From a virus: a stretch of DNA of 26,085 bases. Below, in pieces: positions 1-6,643 of this stretch; the first letter of the stretch is position 1; every line of letters starts with the position of its first letter. The stretch spans positions 1-26,085 of IMG/VR virus record IMGVR_UViG_3300021364_000392. One strand, 5' to 3'. The position numbers were made by a program, and so were the translations under genes. Under the pieces are notes generated by a model. It was not told where the DNA came from. It ran no database searches and saw only the letters and a program-made list of their open reading frames with translations.

Positions 1-1
1 A

Positions 2-214
2 CGCGGCGATAGAGAGCTTAGCAAGTTCGATGGGGGAGTATCAGACAGTGGTGAGGGTCGTTGGACTGTTCACGCTGCTGTGGATCTTGGCGTACCCGCT
101 CCTGTTATCAGCAGTGCGTTGTGGGCACGTTTTGAGTCGCGCCGTCTGGGTGCTTTCACAGCCAAGGTTTTGAATGGAATGAGAGCTATGTTTGGTGGTC
201 ATGACGTTCGCTGA
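2..214 (+). CDS. gnd: 6-phosphogluconate dehydrogenase (decarboxylating), C-terminal part
   Basis: Oxidises 6-phosphogluconate to ribulose-5-phosphate with NADPH formation in the pentose phosphate pathway. Only the last 70 residues lie in the window, in the frame beginning at base 2. Seen: an RGDRELSKFDGG stretch, then SGEGRWTV, the conserved substrate-side signature of the family, then an AAVDLGVPAPVI helix and a C-terminus ending FGGHDVR before TGA at 212-214. The gene continues leftward out of the window. It sits directly upstream of zwf, so two consecutive oxidative pentose phosphate enzymes are carried together, a known cyanophage arrangement thought to supply NADPH and ribose for dNTP synthesis during infection. 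The identity rests on the SGEGRWT motif and on the context. Confidence 0.9.
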   Translation, partial: RGDRELSKFDGGVSDSGEGRWTVHAAVDLGVPAPVISSALWARFESRRLGAFTAKVLNGMRAMFGGHDVR

Positions 215-332
215 TGTCCTTCTTTGGGGAGCAATACCCTTTTTACTATCCACAATATATTTCGGGATACGAAAGGGTGAAAATAACTACTACGAAACAG
301 ACAAGTATGATGGAAACGGAACCGCTCACTAA
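201..332 (+). CDS. Small single-span membrane protein nested between gnd and zwf
   Basis: A 43-residue open frame starting at ATG 201 inside the gnd end and stopping at TAA 330-332 inside the zwf start. Residues 6-23 (VLLWGAIPFLLSTIYFGI) form one hydrophobic span, followed by a positively charged RKG and a polar tail rich in Asn, Tyr and Asp. That layout is typical of a small inner-membrane protein and resembles the mini-genes just downstream of zwf. No strong Shine-Dalgarno is visible, so translation would be coupled to gnd. It is inferred to be real because this frame, rather than the N-terminal extension of the zwf frame, gives a protein-like sequence in 214-306. Function unknown. Confidence 0.5.
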   Translation: MTFADVLLWGAIPFLLSTIYFGIRKGENNYYETDKYDGNGTAH

Positions 333-1644
333 TCAAATAGTAATCTTCGGTGCTACTGGAGATCTGGCAAAGAAAAAACTAATCCCTGCTCTGTATAAAC
401 TACACCAAAAAGATTTACTTCCGAGTAATCTTGTGATTGTAGGAACATCTCGTCGCGAGATCGCAAAGCAATCGTGGGTAGAATCTTTGGGAGAATATCC
501 CGAAGACTTTAACCATCGTCTGGATTGGATTAGCACTGATCTGGATAATCCAGAGTCATTGAAAAATCTACCAGACGCAGATGATTCAACTTACTTCTTA
601 TCCGTACCCCCAGAACGATATGAGAATGCTATCATCAATCTCAAAGAAGCAGGACTCCTCAACAACCCAGAACTCTCGCGTGTTGTTATTGAGAAACCCT
701 TTGGGCACGATCTTAAATCTGCTAGTGCTCTACAGTCTGTGGTGGAGCGACATCTACGCGAGAAACAAGTATATCGCATTGACCATTATCTTGGCAAAGA
801 TACTGTTAATAATATTCTTGCCACTCGGTTTGGGAATATACTTCTGGAACCACTTTGGAATCGCGAGTACATAGAAGAGATTCAGATCTTTGCAACTGAG
901 ACTATTAGTTGTGATGGTCGTTCTCAATACTATGAAACTGCTGGTGCAGTTCGTGACATGTTACAGAATCATATGCTTCAGGTTCTATCATTGATTGCAA
1001 TGGAAGCACCATGTCGTATGGATGCTAAGGAAATTAGAAGAGAAAAAACTAAAGTTCTTGCTGCTACTCGTTTAGGGGAGGATTTAATTTGTGGACAATA
1101 CTCGGGGTATCGTGATGAAGAGGGCGTTGATCCTAACAGTGGCACTCCTACCTTCGTTGCTGGTACTTTATACTGTGATAACTGGCGTTGGAAGGGAGTT
1201 CCTTTTCGCTTCCTGACTGGCAAAAAAATGCCATATGCATGTGTAGAAGTTGTTATTAAACTCAAAGAACCACCGCTAAAATTATATGAAGGAGAGATCA
1301 ACGATAGGATTGTTATTCGTTTACAACCTAATCCTCATTTGGATATTAGTATTGACATCAAATCTCCTGGTCTTGGCGATGAAGTTGAACTTGCTACACT
1401 CACACACTCCTATCCACAGGACAGAGCAATAGATGGTTATGAAAAACTTCTTTATGATGCTATCAATGGTGATCAATCACACTTTGTTCATTCAGAAGAA
1501 GTAATGGAATCTTGGAGAATCGTTAATGATCTTCTCTGTACGGGTGATTCTTGCCCAATTCGCACTGTTCCTTATATCTACACTGGTGGATGGGGACCAC
1601 AGCATAAAGTAGACTTTATTACTAAGTGGGATTATCCAGCATGA
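307..1644 (+). CDS. zwf: Glucose-6-phosphate 1-dehydrogenase
   Basis: First enzyme of the oxidative pentose phosphate pathway: glucose-6-phosphate to 6-phosphogluconolactone with NADP reduction. From ATG 307 it is 445 residues, somewhat shorter than bacterial enzymes of about 490-510. The NADP-binding GATGDLAKKK is at residues 15-24, EKPFG at about 129-133, the substrate/catalytic RIDHYLGKD at about 157-165, and VPFRFLTGKK and YIYTGGWGP near the end, so it looks intact. The frame is open upstream to an ATG at 214, but the added 31 residues are Tyr/Phe-rich, fall before the normal Rossmann start and overlap a better small ORF. I therefore prefer 307 (or 310); no strong ribosome-binding site settles it. 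Follows gnd directly; its stop overlaps the next ATG (ATGA). Confidence 0.93.
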   Translation: MMETEPLTNQIVIFGATGDLAKKKLIPALYKLHQKDLLPSNLVIVGTSRREIAKQSWVESLGEYPEDFNHRLDWISTDLDNPESLKNLPDADDSTYFLSVPPERYENAIINLKEAGLLNNPELSRVVIEKPFGHDLKSASALQSVVERHLREKQVYRIDHYLGKDTVNNILATRFGNILLEPLWNREYIEEIQIFATETISCDGRSQYYETAGAVRDMLQNHMLQVLSLIAMEAPCRMDAKEIRREKTKVLAATRLGEDLICGQYSGYRDEEGVDPNSGTPTFVAGTLYCDNWRWKGVPFRFLTGKKMPYACVEVVIKLKEPPLKLYEGEINDRIVIRLQPNPHLDISIDIKSPGLGDEVELATLTHSYPQDRAIDGYEKLLYDAINGDQSHFVHSEEVMESWRIVNDLLCTGDSCPIRTVPYIYTGGWGPQHKVDFITKWDYPA

Positions 1645-1730
1645 TAAGCACCGTATTCATTTTTACATTTATCCTTCTACTTACAGTAGGAATGGAAATC
1701 ACATGGTCAGTTAAAAATCATAAACTATGA
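1641..1730 (+). CDS. Tiny membrane peptide (29 aa)
   Basis: Starts at ATG 1641, overlapping the zwf stop as ATGA, and ends at TGA 1728-1730, which overlaps the next start in the same way. The peptide is almost one hydrophobic helix (STVFIFTFILLLTVGMEITW) with a basic VKNHKL end, so it would be a one-span inner-membrane peptide with a positive tail. Reality is inferred from the two ATGA couplings and the hydrophobic pattern. Function unknown. Confidence 0.6.
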   Translation: MISTVFIFTFILLLTVGMEITWSVKNHKL

Positions 1731-1885
1731 CACATGTACAATTATTTGTGAGAGCAGTGATGAATACCCCATGGTGTTTAGGTGTCATGGGGTTCATGTT
1801 AGTTTTCGTTCCCATCATTGGTATGCATCTTGTCCATAAATATGGATGGGAGCACTGGGAACCGTTCTCCACCAAGCACAAATGA
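1727..1885 (+). CDS. Small membrane protein (52 aa)
   Basis: ATG 1727 overlaps the previous stop (ATGA) and TGA 1883-1885 overlaps the following ATG. Residues 15-35 (centred on LGVMGFMLVFVPIIGM) are a clear transmembrane helix; the C-terminal part is aromatic and basic (HKYGWEHWEPF). Part of a translationally coupled run of mini-genes between zwf and the nuclease. No family recognised. Confidence 0.6.
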   Translation: MTHVQLFVRAVMNTPWCLGVMGFMLVFVPIIGMHLVHKYGWEHWEPFSTKHK

Positions 1886-2049
1886 ATTCAGATGAGAAGA
1901 GAGAGTTCTATAAAGGACTCAGAGAAAGAATTAAACAATTAAGAATGGGTCATTTGTTTGAAGAACCTTGTCCCATGTATGAACCTGAATGGGATGAAGA
2001 TCTTTGGGATTGTAGATTAAGTTACGATCACGACGAGGAAGATGTCTAA
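1882..2049 (+). CDS. Small acidic soluble protein (55 aa)
   Basis: Begins MNSDEKREFYKGLRERIKQL at ATG 1882, which overlaps the preceding TGA. A longer in-frame start at 1846 exists but would overlap the previous gene by 40 nt with no benefit. The N-terminal half is a charged amphipathic helix; the C-terminal half is acidic with several Trp and two Cys. No membrane span. The acidic tail codons GAC GAG GAA GAT contain GAGGAAG, which serves as the Shine-Dalgarno of the next gene at ATG 2042. Function unknown. Confidence 0.6.
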   Translation: MNSDEKREFYKGLRERIKQLRMGHLFEEPCPMYEPEWDEDLWDCRLSYDHDEEDV

Positions 2050-2254
2050 AACAATTATTTTAATTGGATGTTTTTTGCCATTAATTATTATCTACATAGT
2101 AATGAAACTTGCTGTGTGGGTATCTGCCGTTAATGCTGAACAGGATTATGTCAGAAAAGAACCTTTACGAGAACGAGGACCCTTCGTGGCAAATGCATAT
2201 GCTGATGTTGATGAAGAGGAAGAGGAATATGGAGATCGCACAGACTATAGATGA
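2042..2254 (+). CDS. Small membrane protein with acidic tail (70 aa)
   Basis: Residues 4-28 form one transmembrane helix (IILIGCFLPLIIIYIVMKLAV), followed by a charged region and the acidic stretch DVDEEEEEYGD. The start at ATG 2042 overlaps the end of the previous gene by 8 nt and has GAGGAAG just upstream, a good ribosome-binding site. The run of Glu codons (GAA GAG GAA GAG GAA) acts as the Shine-Dalgarno for the next start at 2229. Function unknown. Confidence 0.65.
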   Translation: MSKTIILIGCFLPLIIIYIVMKLAVWVSAVNAEQDYVRKEPLRERGPFVANAYADVDEEEEEYGDRTDYR

Positions 2255-2372
2255 AGCACTCTATGAGTGGTACTCAGAACAAGAAAGAGATGTTCCTGGA
2301 TGGAAACGAAAAGATCCTGATTGGTGGATTGAATACCTAGATAGTCTTGGAATTGATCCAAGAAATCCATGA
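2229..2372 (+). CDS. Small soluble protein (47 aa)
   Basis: ATG 2229 is preceded by GAAGAGGAAGAGGAAT, a purine-rich ribosome-binding site, and overlaps the previous gene by 26 nt. The protein starts MEIAQTIDEALYEWYSEQER and has an aromatic PGWKRKDPDWWIEYLDSLGI segment; no membrane span. The longer in-frame ATG at 2109 gives an unlikely Met/Leu/Arg leader inside the preceding gene. It ends at TGA 2370-2372, overlapping the next ATG as ATGA. Function unknown. Confidence 0.6.
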   Translation: MEIAQTIDEALYEWYSEQERDVPGWKRKDPDWWIEYLDSLGIDPRNP

Positions 2373-2569
2373 ATTTGTTTTTACGCCCGCTAGAAGATGT
2401 AAATGATGTCACCTGGAGTATCATCTGGTGCATGATTATTCTTCTAGCGGGCGTTGCTTATTACATATATACAATTATGAAATTAGCATACGAGGAACTA
2501 GAAGATGGGAGCAATGACACCCCCGAACAGGAAGAGTTGTTACAACTTCAGAGTGACGAAAATAAATAG
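2369..2569 (+). CDS. Small membrane protein (66 aa)
   Basis: One transmembrane helix at about residues 17-37 (SIIWCMIILLAGVAYYIYTI), then an acidic, Gln-rich cytoplasmic-type tail. The start overlaps the preceding stop (ATGA). Its last 65 nt overlap the nuclease gene, and its EELEDG codons carry GAGGAA 10 nt before the nuclease ATG. A perfect 15-bp inverted repeat lies inside the coding sequence. Function unknown. Confidence 0.62.
   Translation: MNLFLRPLEDVNDVTWSIIWCMIILLAGVAYYIYTIMKLAYEELEDGSNDTPEQEELLQLQSDENK
2383..2454 (+). repeat. Perfect 15-bp inverted repeat inside a small membrane-protein gene
   Basis: ACGCCCGCTAGAAGA at 2383-2397 is the exact reverse complement of the bases at 2440-2454, with a 42-nt loop. 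It is GC-rich against an AT-rich background and is not followed by a T run, so a terminator is unlikely. It could form an mRNA hairpin holding the middle of the gene, or be a protein-binding site. Confidence 0.6.
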
Positions 2570-2963
2570 AGTCGTAGACGGAGACACGATTGATGTCACA
2601 ATTGATCTCGGTTTTGACTTATATAAAAAAGAAAGAGTACGAGTTGCTGGTGTGGACACGCCAGAAAAAAGAACGAGAGACTTAGAAGAAAAGGAGCTTG
2701 GAAAAGATGCAACCAACTGGCTCAAAGAAAAACTGGAAAGTGCGGTGGCTGGTGATGATGATCTTGTTATCAGGACTGAACTTGTTGGTGGCGTTGGGAA
2801 ATATGGGCGTCTTCTGGGTTGGCTTTACATTGGGGACGCAGAGTTGTCCCTTAATGAACAAATGATCACCGAAGGGTATGCATGGGCATACGACGGTGGC
2901 ACTAAGCAAAAGAATTTTGAAGAACTTAGAGAAATCAGAAGATCAAAAGGAACTTTAATTTAA
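2505..2963 (+). CDS. Staphylococcal-nuclease-like endonuclease (thermonuclease, SNc domain)
   Basis: Predicted calcium-dependent phosphodiesterase of the SNase family acting on DNA or RNA, 152 residues. The SNc domain spans nearly the whole protein: VVDGDTID (calcium-side aspartates, about residues 23-30), RVAGVDTPE (residues 46-54, matching the Arg35/Asp40/Thr41/Glu43 region of the staphylococcal enzyme) and KYGRLLGWLY (residues 99-108, matching Arg87). No signal peptide, so it probably works inside the cell, perhaps in host DNA breakdown or repair. ATG 2505 was chosen because GAGGAA lies 10-13 nt upstream; ATG 2514 is the alternative. It ends the mini-gene run; a late promoter follows at 2990. 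Confidence 0.88.
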   Translation: MGAMTPPNRKSCYNFRVTKINRVVDGDTIDVTIDLGFDLYKKERVRVAGVDTPEKRTRDLEEKELGKDATNWLKEKLESAVAGDDDLVIRTELVGGVGKYGRLLGWLYIGDAELSLNEQMITEGYAWAYDGGTKQKNFEELREIRRSKGTLI

Positions 2964-2989
2964 AGTTCATGGCAAACTATAGTGCTCTA

Positions 2990-2997
2990 TATAAATA
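2990..2997 (+). promoter_or_regulatory. T4-type late promoter (TATAAATA)
   Basis: Exact TATAAATA, the T4 late -10 element recognised by the phage sigma (gp55 type). No -35 is expected. A start about 6 nt downstream would leave a leader of about 10 nt before ATG 3014. It precedes the three exported-protein genes, placing them in the late class. Confidence 0.75.
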
Positions 2998-3013
2998 AAG
3001 TTGAACACAAAAC

Positions 3014-3529
3014 ATGAGAATAATGAAAAAAGCAATTATTGCTTTTGGAATGTTACTGATGACCGCAAGTGCAGCAAATGCTGGCGGAATTGTTACTAAG
3101 CACGCATCCAGTGTTCAACTAACTGTTGATGCTGCTCGTTCAACTGCTACAAGAATCGGACATTCAATGTCCATCGCTGGCAATGGTGTAAATACTACGG
3201 ACGGCACCACTACTGGAGTTGTTGGTAACTCTGTACTGATGACCAGTGATGGTTTCACTGGTGCTTCCAGTGTAGTCACAGCATCTCAAGCAACAGATGG
3301 TGATGCTTTCTCCTTCTCTGCTACATACAATCAAGGTGATGCTATTCCTGCCTCTGCTGCTACCACAGGTGCAATTCCCAACTTCGGAAATGTTACTTCT
3401 TATACAGCTGGAACCGCTGGATCACTAGCGGGTACGATTGATAATGCTCACACAATGGCATTGACTGCTGGTGGTGCTGGTACTGTTGCCACAGGACAAT
3501 TCGTGACCGAGATCACTGTTATTGACTAA
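3014..3529 (+). CDS. Exported Gly/Thr/Ser-rich protein with signal peptide
   Basis: 171 residues. MRIMKKAIIAFGML followed by MTASAANAG is a classical Sec signal peptide with likely cleavage after ANA (about residue 23); a second Met at residue 4 could be the start. The mature part is low in charge and rich in Thr, Ser, Gly, Ala and Val, a beta-rich composition as in fibres or surface-layer proteins. No catalytic motif seen. Expressed from the late promoter at 2990. It could be a virion surface protein or a protein sent to the host periplasm; the sequence alone does not say which. Confidence 0.75.
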   Translation: MRIMKKAIIAFGMLLMTASAANAGGIVTKHASSVQLTVDAARSTATRIGHSMSIAGNGVNTTDGTTTGVVGNSVLMTSDGFTGASSVVTASQATDGDAFSFSATYNQGDAIPASAATTGAIPNFGNVTSYTAGTAGSLAGTIDNAHTMALTAGGAGTVATGQFVTEITVID

Positions 3530-3544
3530 TGGGAGGTCTTAGTT

Positions 3545-4012
3545 ATGGTTTTCCGAATCCCACTGGTTGCCGTTGCTCAGATTGTAGCGGCACCAGTTTT
3601 TGCAACTGTTGCTCTCACTGCTTTGTTTTCTGGGCGAGTAGAGGCAGTTCCAGTAGTACCGAATTTCTCACAGGGCTCAATGACGAGTCACACAGAAACA
3701 ACTCAGAAAATAACTGAGACTATAAATTCAATGGATTACAACACTGGATACCAATATTCTGCTACAGGATCTGGTGTTACAGTCAATGGAAATTTATCTC
3801 CAGGAACTGGAGCAACTAATGTAACTATAGATGGAGTGACATCATCATGGACTGGAATCACAAGCAAACCAGCATTCACACAGACGACACCAGGAGCAGC
3901 GTTTCAGTTCACAGAAACGTACAAAGGTCCTGGTCTGAGCAATCAAACAATTATTCAAAGAACAACAGAAGTCACAAGCGTAACCGACACTACAAGTATC
4001 TTCTCGCAATAG
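3545..4012 (+). CDS. Exported or membrane-anchored Thr-rich protein
   Basis: 155 residues. The start ATG 3545 has GGGAGG about 9 nt upstream. Residues 4-30 are a long hydrophobic stretch (IPLVAVAQIVAAPVFATVAL) ending near VEAVP, a signal sequence or N-terminal anchor. The rest is polar, Thr/Ser/Gly-rich and beta-like (GVTVNGNLSPGTGATNVTI), similar in style to the preceding gene, with only 15 nt between them. Likely coexpressed late. Function unknown; a structural or envelope role is inferred. Confidence 0.72.
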   Translation: MVFRIPLVAVAQIVAAPVFATVALTALFSGRVEAVPVVPNFSQGSMTSHTETTQKITETINSMDYNTGYQYSATGSGVTVNGNLSPGTGATNVTIDGVTSSWTGITSKPAFTQTTPGAAFQFTETYKGPGLSNQTIIQRTTEVTSVTDTTSIFSQ

Positions 4013-4749
4013 GTCTTAGTTTTGCATTCCCATCTACCACTTTGGCAGAAACTGTTGGCGGGGTCTCTGCTACCGCTTCTCCTGTTGCTAATAGTAGTGG
4101 TAGCGTCACAAACCAAGCAATTCAAGTGTTGCAAGGTCCATATATTACGAACACATATGGGGGCGGGATCCAGTGCCAGGGTCCCACACTAAACTTAACG
4201 CCATATGTAACTGGAACAGCATCAGCTTCTAAACCATATGAACCATACTATTGGGATCCAGTATATGATATCAGTGATATAGACGATGATGGATTGATTG
4301 ATAATCCTGGCGATGTTCTTTTCAGAAAGAAAACTAGAACAGGACAGAAAGATAATTATAGTCTGGGTATTGGTTTCTCTGCTACATGGTCCAGACCATT
4401 AGATAAGAAACTACAAGAACAATGTAAGGAAGCTGCTGCAACACAGATTGAACTACAGAAACAACTTACTGCTAATAAAAGATTAGACTTTGAGATTGCG
4501 AGACTCAAGAATTGTGGTAATTTAATTAAGGAAGGGATTAGTTTTCATCCCAAGAGTCCTATGTATAAAGTATGTGCTGATGTCGTAGTGAGAGATGTAA
4601 CTTACATCAAACCTCACCGACATACTATCCCTTCTTCTTCTGACTCTTCGCCGCAACAGAACGAAGCTTTGCAATCGCTTCATTCCTCAGACGCTGCTCT
4701 GCTCGGCGCTCCCTTACAGACTCAACCTTTGGTTTCTTCCCACGAATAG
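3847..4749 (+). CDS. Exported protein with misplaced or non-standard start
   Basis: The open frame has a signal peptide (YLLAIGLSFAFPSTTLA then E) at residues 51-67, followed by a polar mature region, an acidic DISDIDDDGLIDNPGD segment (calcium-binding-like) and a helical part with conserved-looking Cys. The only ATG upstream of the signal peptide is 3847, which would add a basic, non-hydrophobic leader fully inside the previous gene and overlap it by 166 nt. No ATG, GTG or TTG lies near the signal peptide. An ATA at 4009-4011 overlaps the previous TAG stop. The true start is therefore unresolved and probably near 4000. The last 42 codons overlap the opposite-strand gene ending at 4625. Confidence 0.6.
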   Translation: MDWNHKQTSIHTDDTRSSVSVHRNVQRSWSEQSNNYSKNNRSHKRNRHYKYLLAIGLSFAFPSTTLAETVGGVSATASPVANSSGSVTNQAIQVLQGPYITNTYGGGIQCQGPTLNLTPYVTGTASASKPYEPYYWDPVYDISDIDDDGLIDNPGDVLFRKKTRTGQKDNYSLGIGFSATWSRPLDKKLQEQCKEAAATQIELQKQLTANKRLDFEIARLKNCGNLIKEGISFHPKSPMYKVCADVVVRDVTYIKPHRHTIPSSSDSSPQQNEALQSLHSSDAALLGAPLQTQPLVSSHE

Positions 4750-5464
4750 CAGCAATCTTTTTCATAACTTTCTTCACTGTTGGTTTAATTACTTTCAGTA
4801 GTATGTCCGCAAAAGGTTTTGCTAACAATGCAGATGTGGTGGCAACCACAGCAATACCCCCAGTGGTGATTACGGTCGCCGTTGGGGGTAATCCATTTAT
4901 AGCCTGCTGAATAATTGGAACATCTTCAACCACTCTGATACACTGAGTTCCATCTAACTCATATCCAGTAACAACTTTTCTACCACTATCAAAAATAAAT
5001 CCAACAGGTTCTTCCTTTAACTGTTTATTAGTAGGACATTGAACTTTAGCAGTTGAAGGAGGAACTACTGGCGGTCCTTCGGTCTTAGGAACTTCTGGTG
5101 TCTGTTGTGTTTCTTCTTTTTTAGTTTTATCTCTGGTATCAACTCCAGAAAATTTATCTTTTCTAGTTGGAACAAGGTTCTCTGGTTCATACTGAATAGG
5201 ATTAAATGATGGCATAGATCCATCACAAAATACTAACATCCCATTATCATCATCGTCTATAAGTTTTTCATTCCTGGGATTGTTTGATTCATGTGCCTCA
5301 ACACATCCAGGAATATTGACAATAGGAAGACCAATATCAAGTGTCACGGGTGGATTGATCGGAAGAGCAGTCGGATACTGCTTAGTCCAATCTGGTATTT
5401 CAATATCCTGAATACTGATATCTCTAAGGTTTATAGTGTTTAATCTAATCTCCCTAATTTCCAT
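4625..5464 (-). CDS. Uncharacterised protein with C-terminal hydrophobic region and basic tail
   Basis: 279 residues from ATG 5464, which overlaps the upstream TGA as TGATG; a TTG two codons earlier is less likely. N-terminal beta-like repeats (IREIRLNTINLRDISIQDI), a Pro-rich charged middle (about residues 110-140), a hydrophobic alternating segment (VITTGGIAVVATTSALL, about 197-213) and a strongly basic helical C-terminus rich in Lys and Arg ending KSQKKKG. It is the last gene of the leftward operon and has no visible terminator; its 3' end runs 125 nt into the convergent gene. No family recognised; a virion or membrane role is possible. Confidence 0.75.
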   Translation of the reverse strand: MEIREIRLNTINLRDISIQDIEIPDWTKQYPTALPINPPVTLDIGLPIVNIPGCVEAHESNNPRNEKLIDDDDNGMLVFCDGSMPSFNPIQYEPENLVPTRKDKFSGVDTRDKTKKEETQQTPEVPKTEGPPVVPPSTAKVQCPTNKQLKEEPVGFIFDSGRKVVTGYELDGTQCIRVVEDVPIIQQAINGLPPTATVITTGGIAVVATTSALLAKPFADILLKVIKPTVKKVMKKIAAIRGKKPKVESVRERRAEQRLRNEAIAKLRSVAAKSQKKKG

Positions 5465-6096
5465 CAGCAATCATTAAGAGCACTACCAATTTCAGATCCA
5501 ACAGTTTCTCCTACTTGTTTACCAAGAAGAGTTGCCCATCCTGCAGCTAACCAACCAATGTATGGAATGTTCATTACAGCAGGAACAAGAACTCCAGTGC
5601 TAATTGCGGTTCCTGCCATTGCACCTTGTGATCGTGCTCCAGCGTCCGCGATCAAACACTCTACGTCCTTTGCAGACTTTCCCTCGCTGTCTACTGCAGC
5701 GCCTCCTAGGTTGCGTGTGCCCTCTCTAGTATATTCATCACGGCGATACTCGGTTCGCTGCTCAGTTCCTCCGCCAAAGAGTCCTTTTTTGTTTCTATCA
5801 ACATCCAAAGATCTTTCTGATTCCAATACTTTGGGATCATCTGCACGATATTCAATTGTATAACCTTCTTTCCCTGCAGTAATCTTATAAGAAGAGTATG
5901 GACCGCGAGGGATATTAATTGTGGGGACTTGTCTAACTGGTGGTTCTCTTTTAATTAGATGTCCAAGAACACCAATATGTGCCACTGCAATCAAACCACC
6001 AAGACCAACAGCAGTCCACTTTAAATACGATCTGTTTGGTTTATCCATAGTTTCCTCCTCTGGAATTGGTGGTAGATTGAGTGATCTTCTGGGCAT
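5464..6096 (-). CDS. Membrane protein with Gly/Ala-rich C-terminal segment
   Basis: 210 residues. A transmembrane helix follows the basic MDKPNRSYLK (residues 28-47, WTAVGLGGLIAVAHIGVLGH). The middle is charged (about 60-130), and the C-terminal third is Gly/Ala-rich with hydrophobic stretches (GAMAGTAISTGVLVPAVMNI; GWLAAGWATLLG) that could insert into membrane. An internal ATG at 6048 has a near-ideal GAGGAGG site 6 nt upstream and gives a 194-residue form. The upstream ATG at 6096 has no Shine-Dalgarno but is coupled to the previous stop. Either or both may be used. Function unknown. Confidence 0.72.
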   Translation of the reverse strand: MPRRSLNLPPIPEEETMDKPNRSYLKWTAVGLGGLIAVAHIGVLGHLIKREPPVRQVPTINIPRGPYSSYKITAGKEGYTIEYRADDPKVLESERSLDVDRNKKGLFGGGTEQRTEYRRDEYTREGTRNLGGAAVDSEGKSAKDVECLIADAGARSQGAMAGTAISTGVLVPAVMNIPYIGWLAAGWATLLGKQVGETVGSEIGSALNDC

Positions 6097-6098
6097 GA

Positions 6099-6341
6099 TC
6101 AGAATGGAATAGGACCACCAGTTTTTTCTGGAAGTGCTGGAACTTCAGGAATTTCAGGCATTGCAGAGTCCAGTAATCCAGGGAGAGCACTAGTGATACC
6201 CTCAGCAATTACTTCAGCAAGTCTTTCTTTAGCTTGCTCTTGCCATGCTTCTTGATTCATGTAAACATAAACACCACCACCGATGATGGCAGCACTAGTC
6301 AGACCAGATAACAGAGCGATAACATTAATTACTTTTTGCAT
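6099..6341 (-). CDS. Small membrane protein (80 aa)
   Basis: N-terminal hydrophobic helix (VINVIALLSGLTSAAIIGGGVYVYM, residues 4-28; signal-anchor-like), then an amphipathic helical part (AWQEQAKERLAEVIAEGITS) and a Pro-rich end (PEIPEVPALPEK). The start overlaps the preceding stop (TAATG). Member of a run of coupled small membrane-protein genes. No family recognised. Confidence 0.72.
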   Translation of the reverse strand: MQKVINVIALLSGLTSAAIIGGGVYVYMNQEAWQEQAKERLAEVIAEGITSALPGLLDSAMPEIPEVPALPEKTGGPIPF

Positions 6342-6643
6342 TACTTCTTTGGCTCCACAGCGGAAACTACAGGGGGTTCTTCATTTTTCTTTTTAGCAGA
6401 TGCACCGCTACCACCACCCGACTTAGCAGGAGACAGTCCGAACGCAGCTAAAGATCCAGAAAACACGGATGCGATGAATGTGGGATCAAAATCTAAAATC
6501 TTTTGACCATTTGGAAGTCTAACGTAACTGAATGTCAGGAGAGAGGCAGACCATATAAGTACAACTACTTTCACTAAATTACCAAGAACTTCACTCTTAT
6601 CATCATCGTCTTCCTTCTCTACCTTAGGCTTAGTATCAGCCAT
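6341..6643 (-). CDS. Small membrane protein (100 aa)
   Basis: Charged N-terminus (KPKVEKEDDDDKSEV), a transmembrane helix at about residues 22-40 (LVKVVVLIWSASLLTFSYV), a second weaker hydrophobic stretch (FIASVFSGSLAAFGL, about 56-70) and a Lys/Pro tail. A late-promoter-like CTAAATA lies 22 nt upstream. First gene of the leftward membrane-protein group. Function unknown; a holin-like role cannot be excluded or shown. Confidence 0.72.
   Translation of the reverse strand: MADTKPKVEKEDDDDKSEVLGNLVKVVVLIWSASLLTFSYVRLPNGQKILDFDPTFIASVFSGSLAAFGLSPAKSGGGSGASAKKKNEEPPVVSAVEPKK

Noticed and set aside
1846-1881. Upstream in-frame start for the 55-residue protein
   Set aside because: Would lengthen overlap with the previous gene; ATG 1882 forms the ATGA coupling seen at neighbouring genes.
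2951-2967. AACTTTA-ATT-TAAAGTT palindrome at the nuclease stop, possible terminator
   Set aside because: All-AT-rich 7-bp stem with a 3-nt loop and no U run; too weak to call.
3529-3717. + strand Cys/Ser-rich frame
   Set aside because: Out-of-frame shadow of the exported-protein gene at 3545-4012, which has a proper ribosome site and signal sequence.
3960-4012. Programmed -1 frameshift joining the second and third exported genes
   Set aside because: No X-XXY-YYZ slippery heptamer is present in the overlap before the TAG stop.
5558-5863. + strand frame of 101 codons
   Set aside because: Antisense of the membrane-protein gene at 5464-6096, without promoter or ribosome site.
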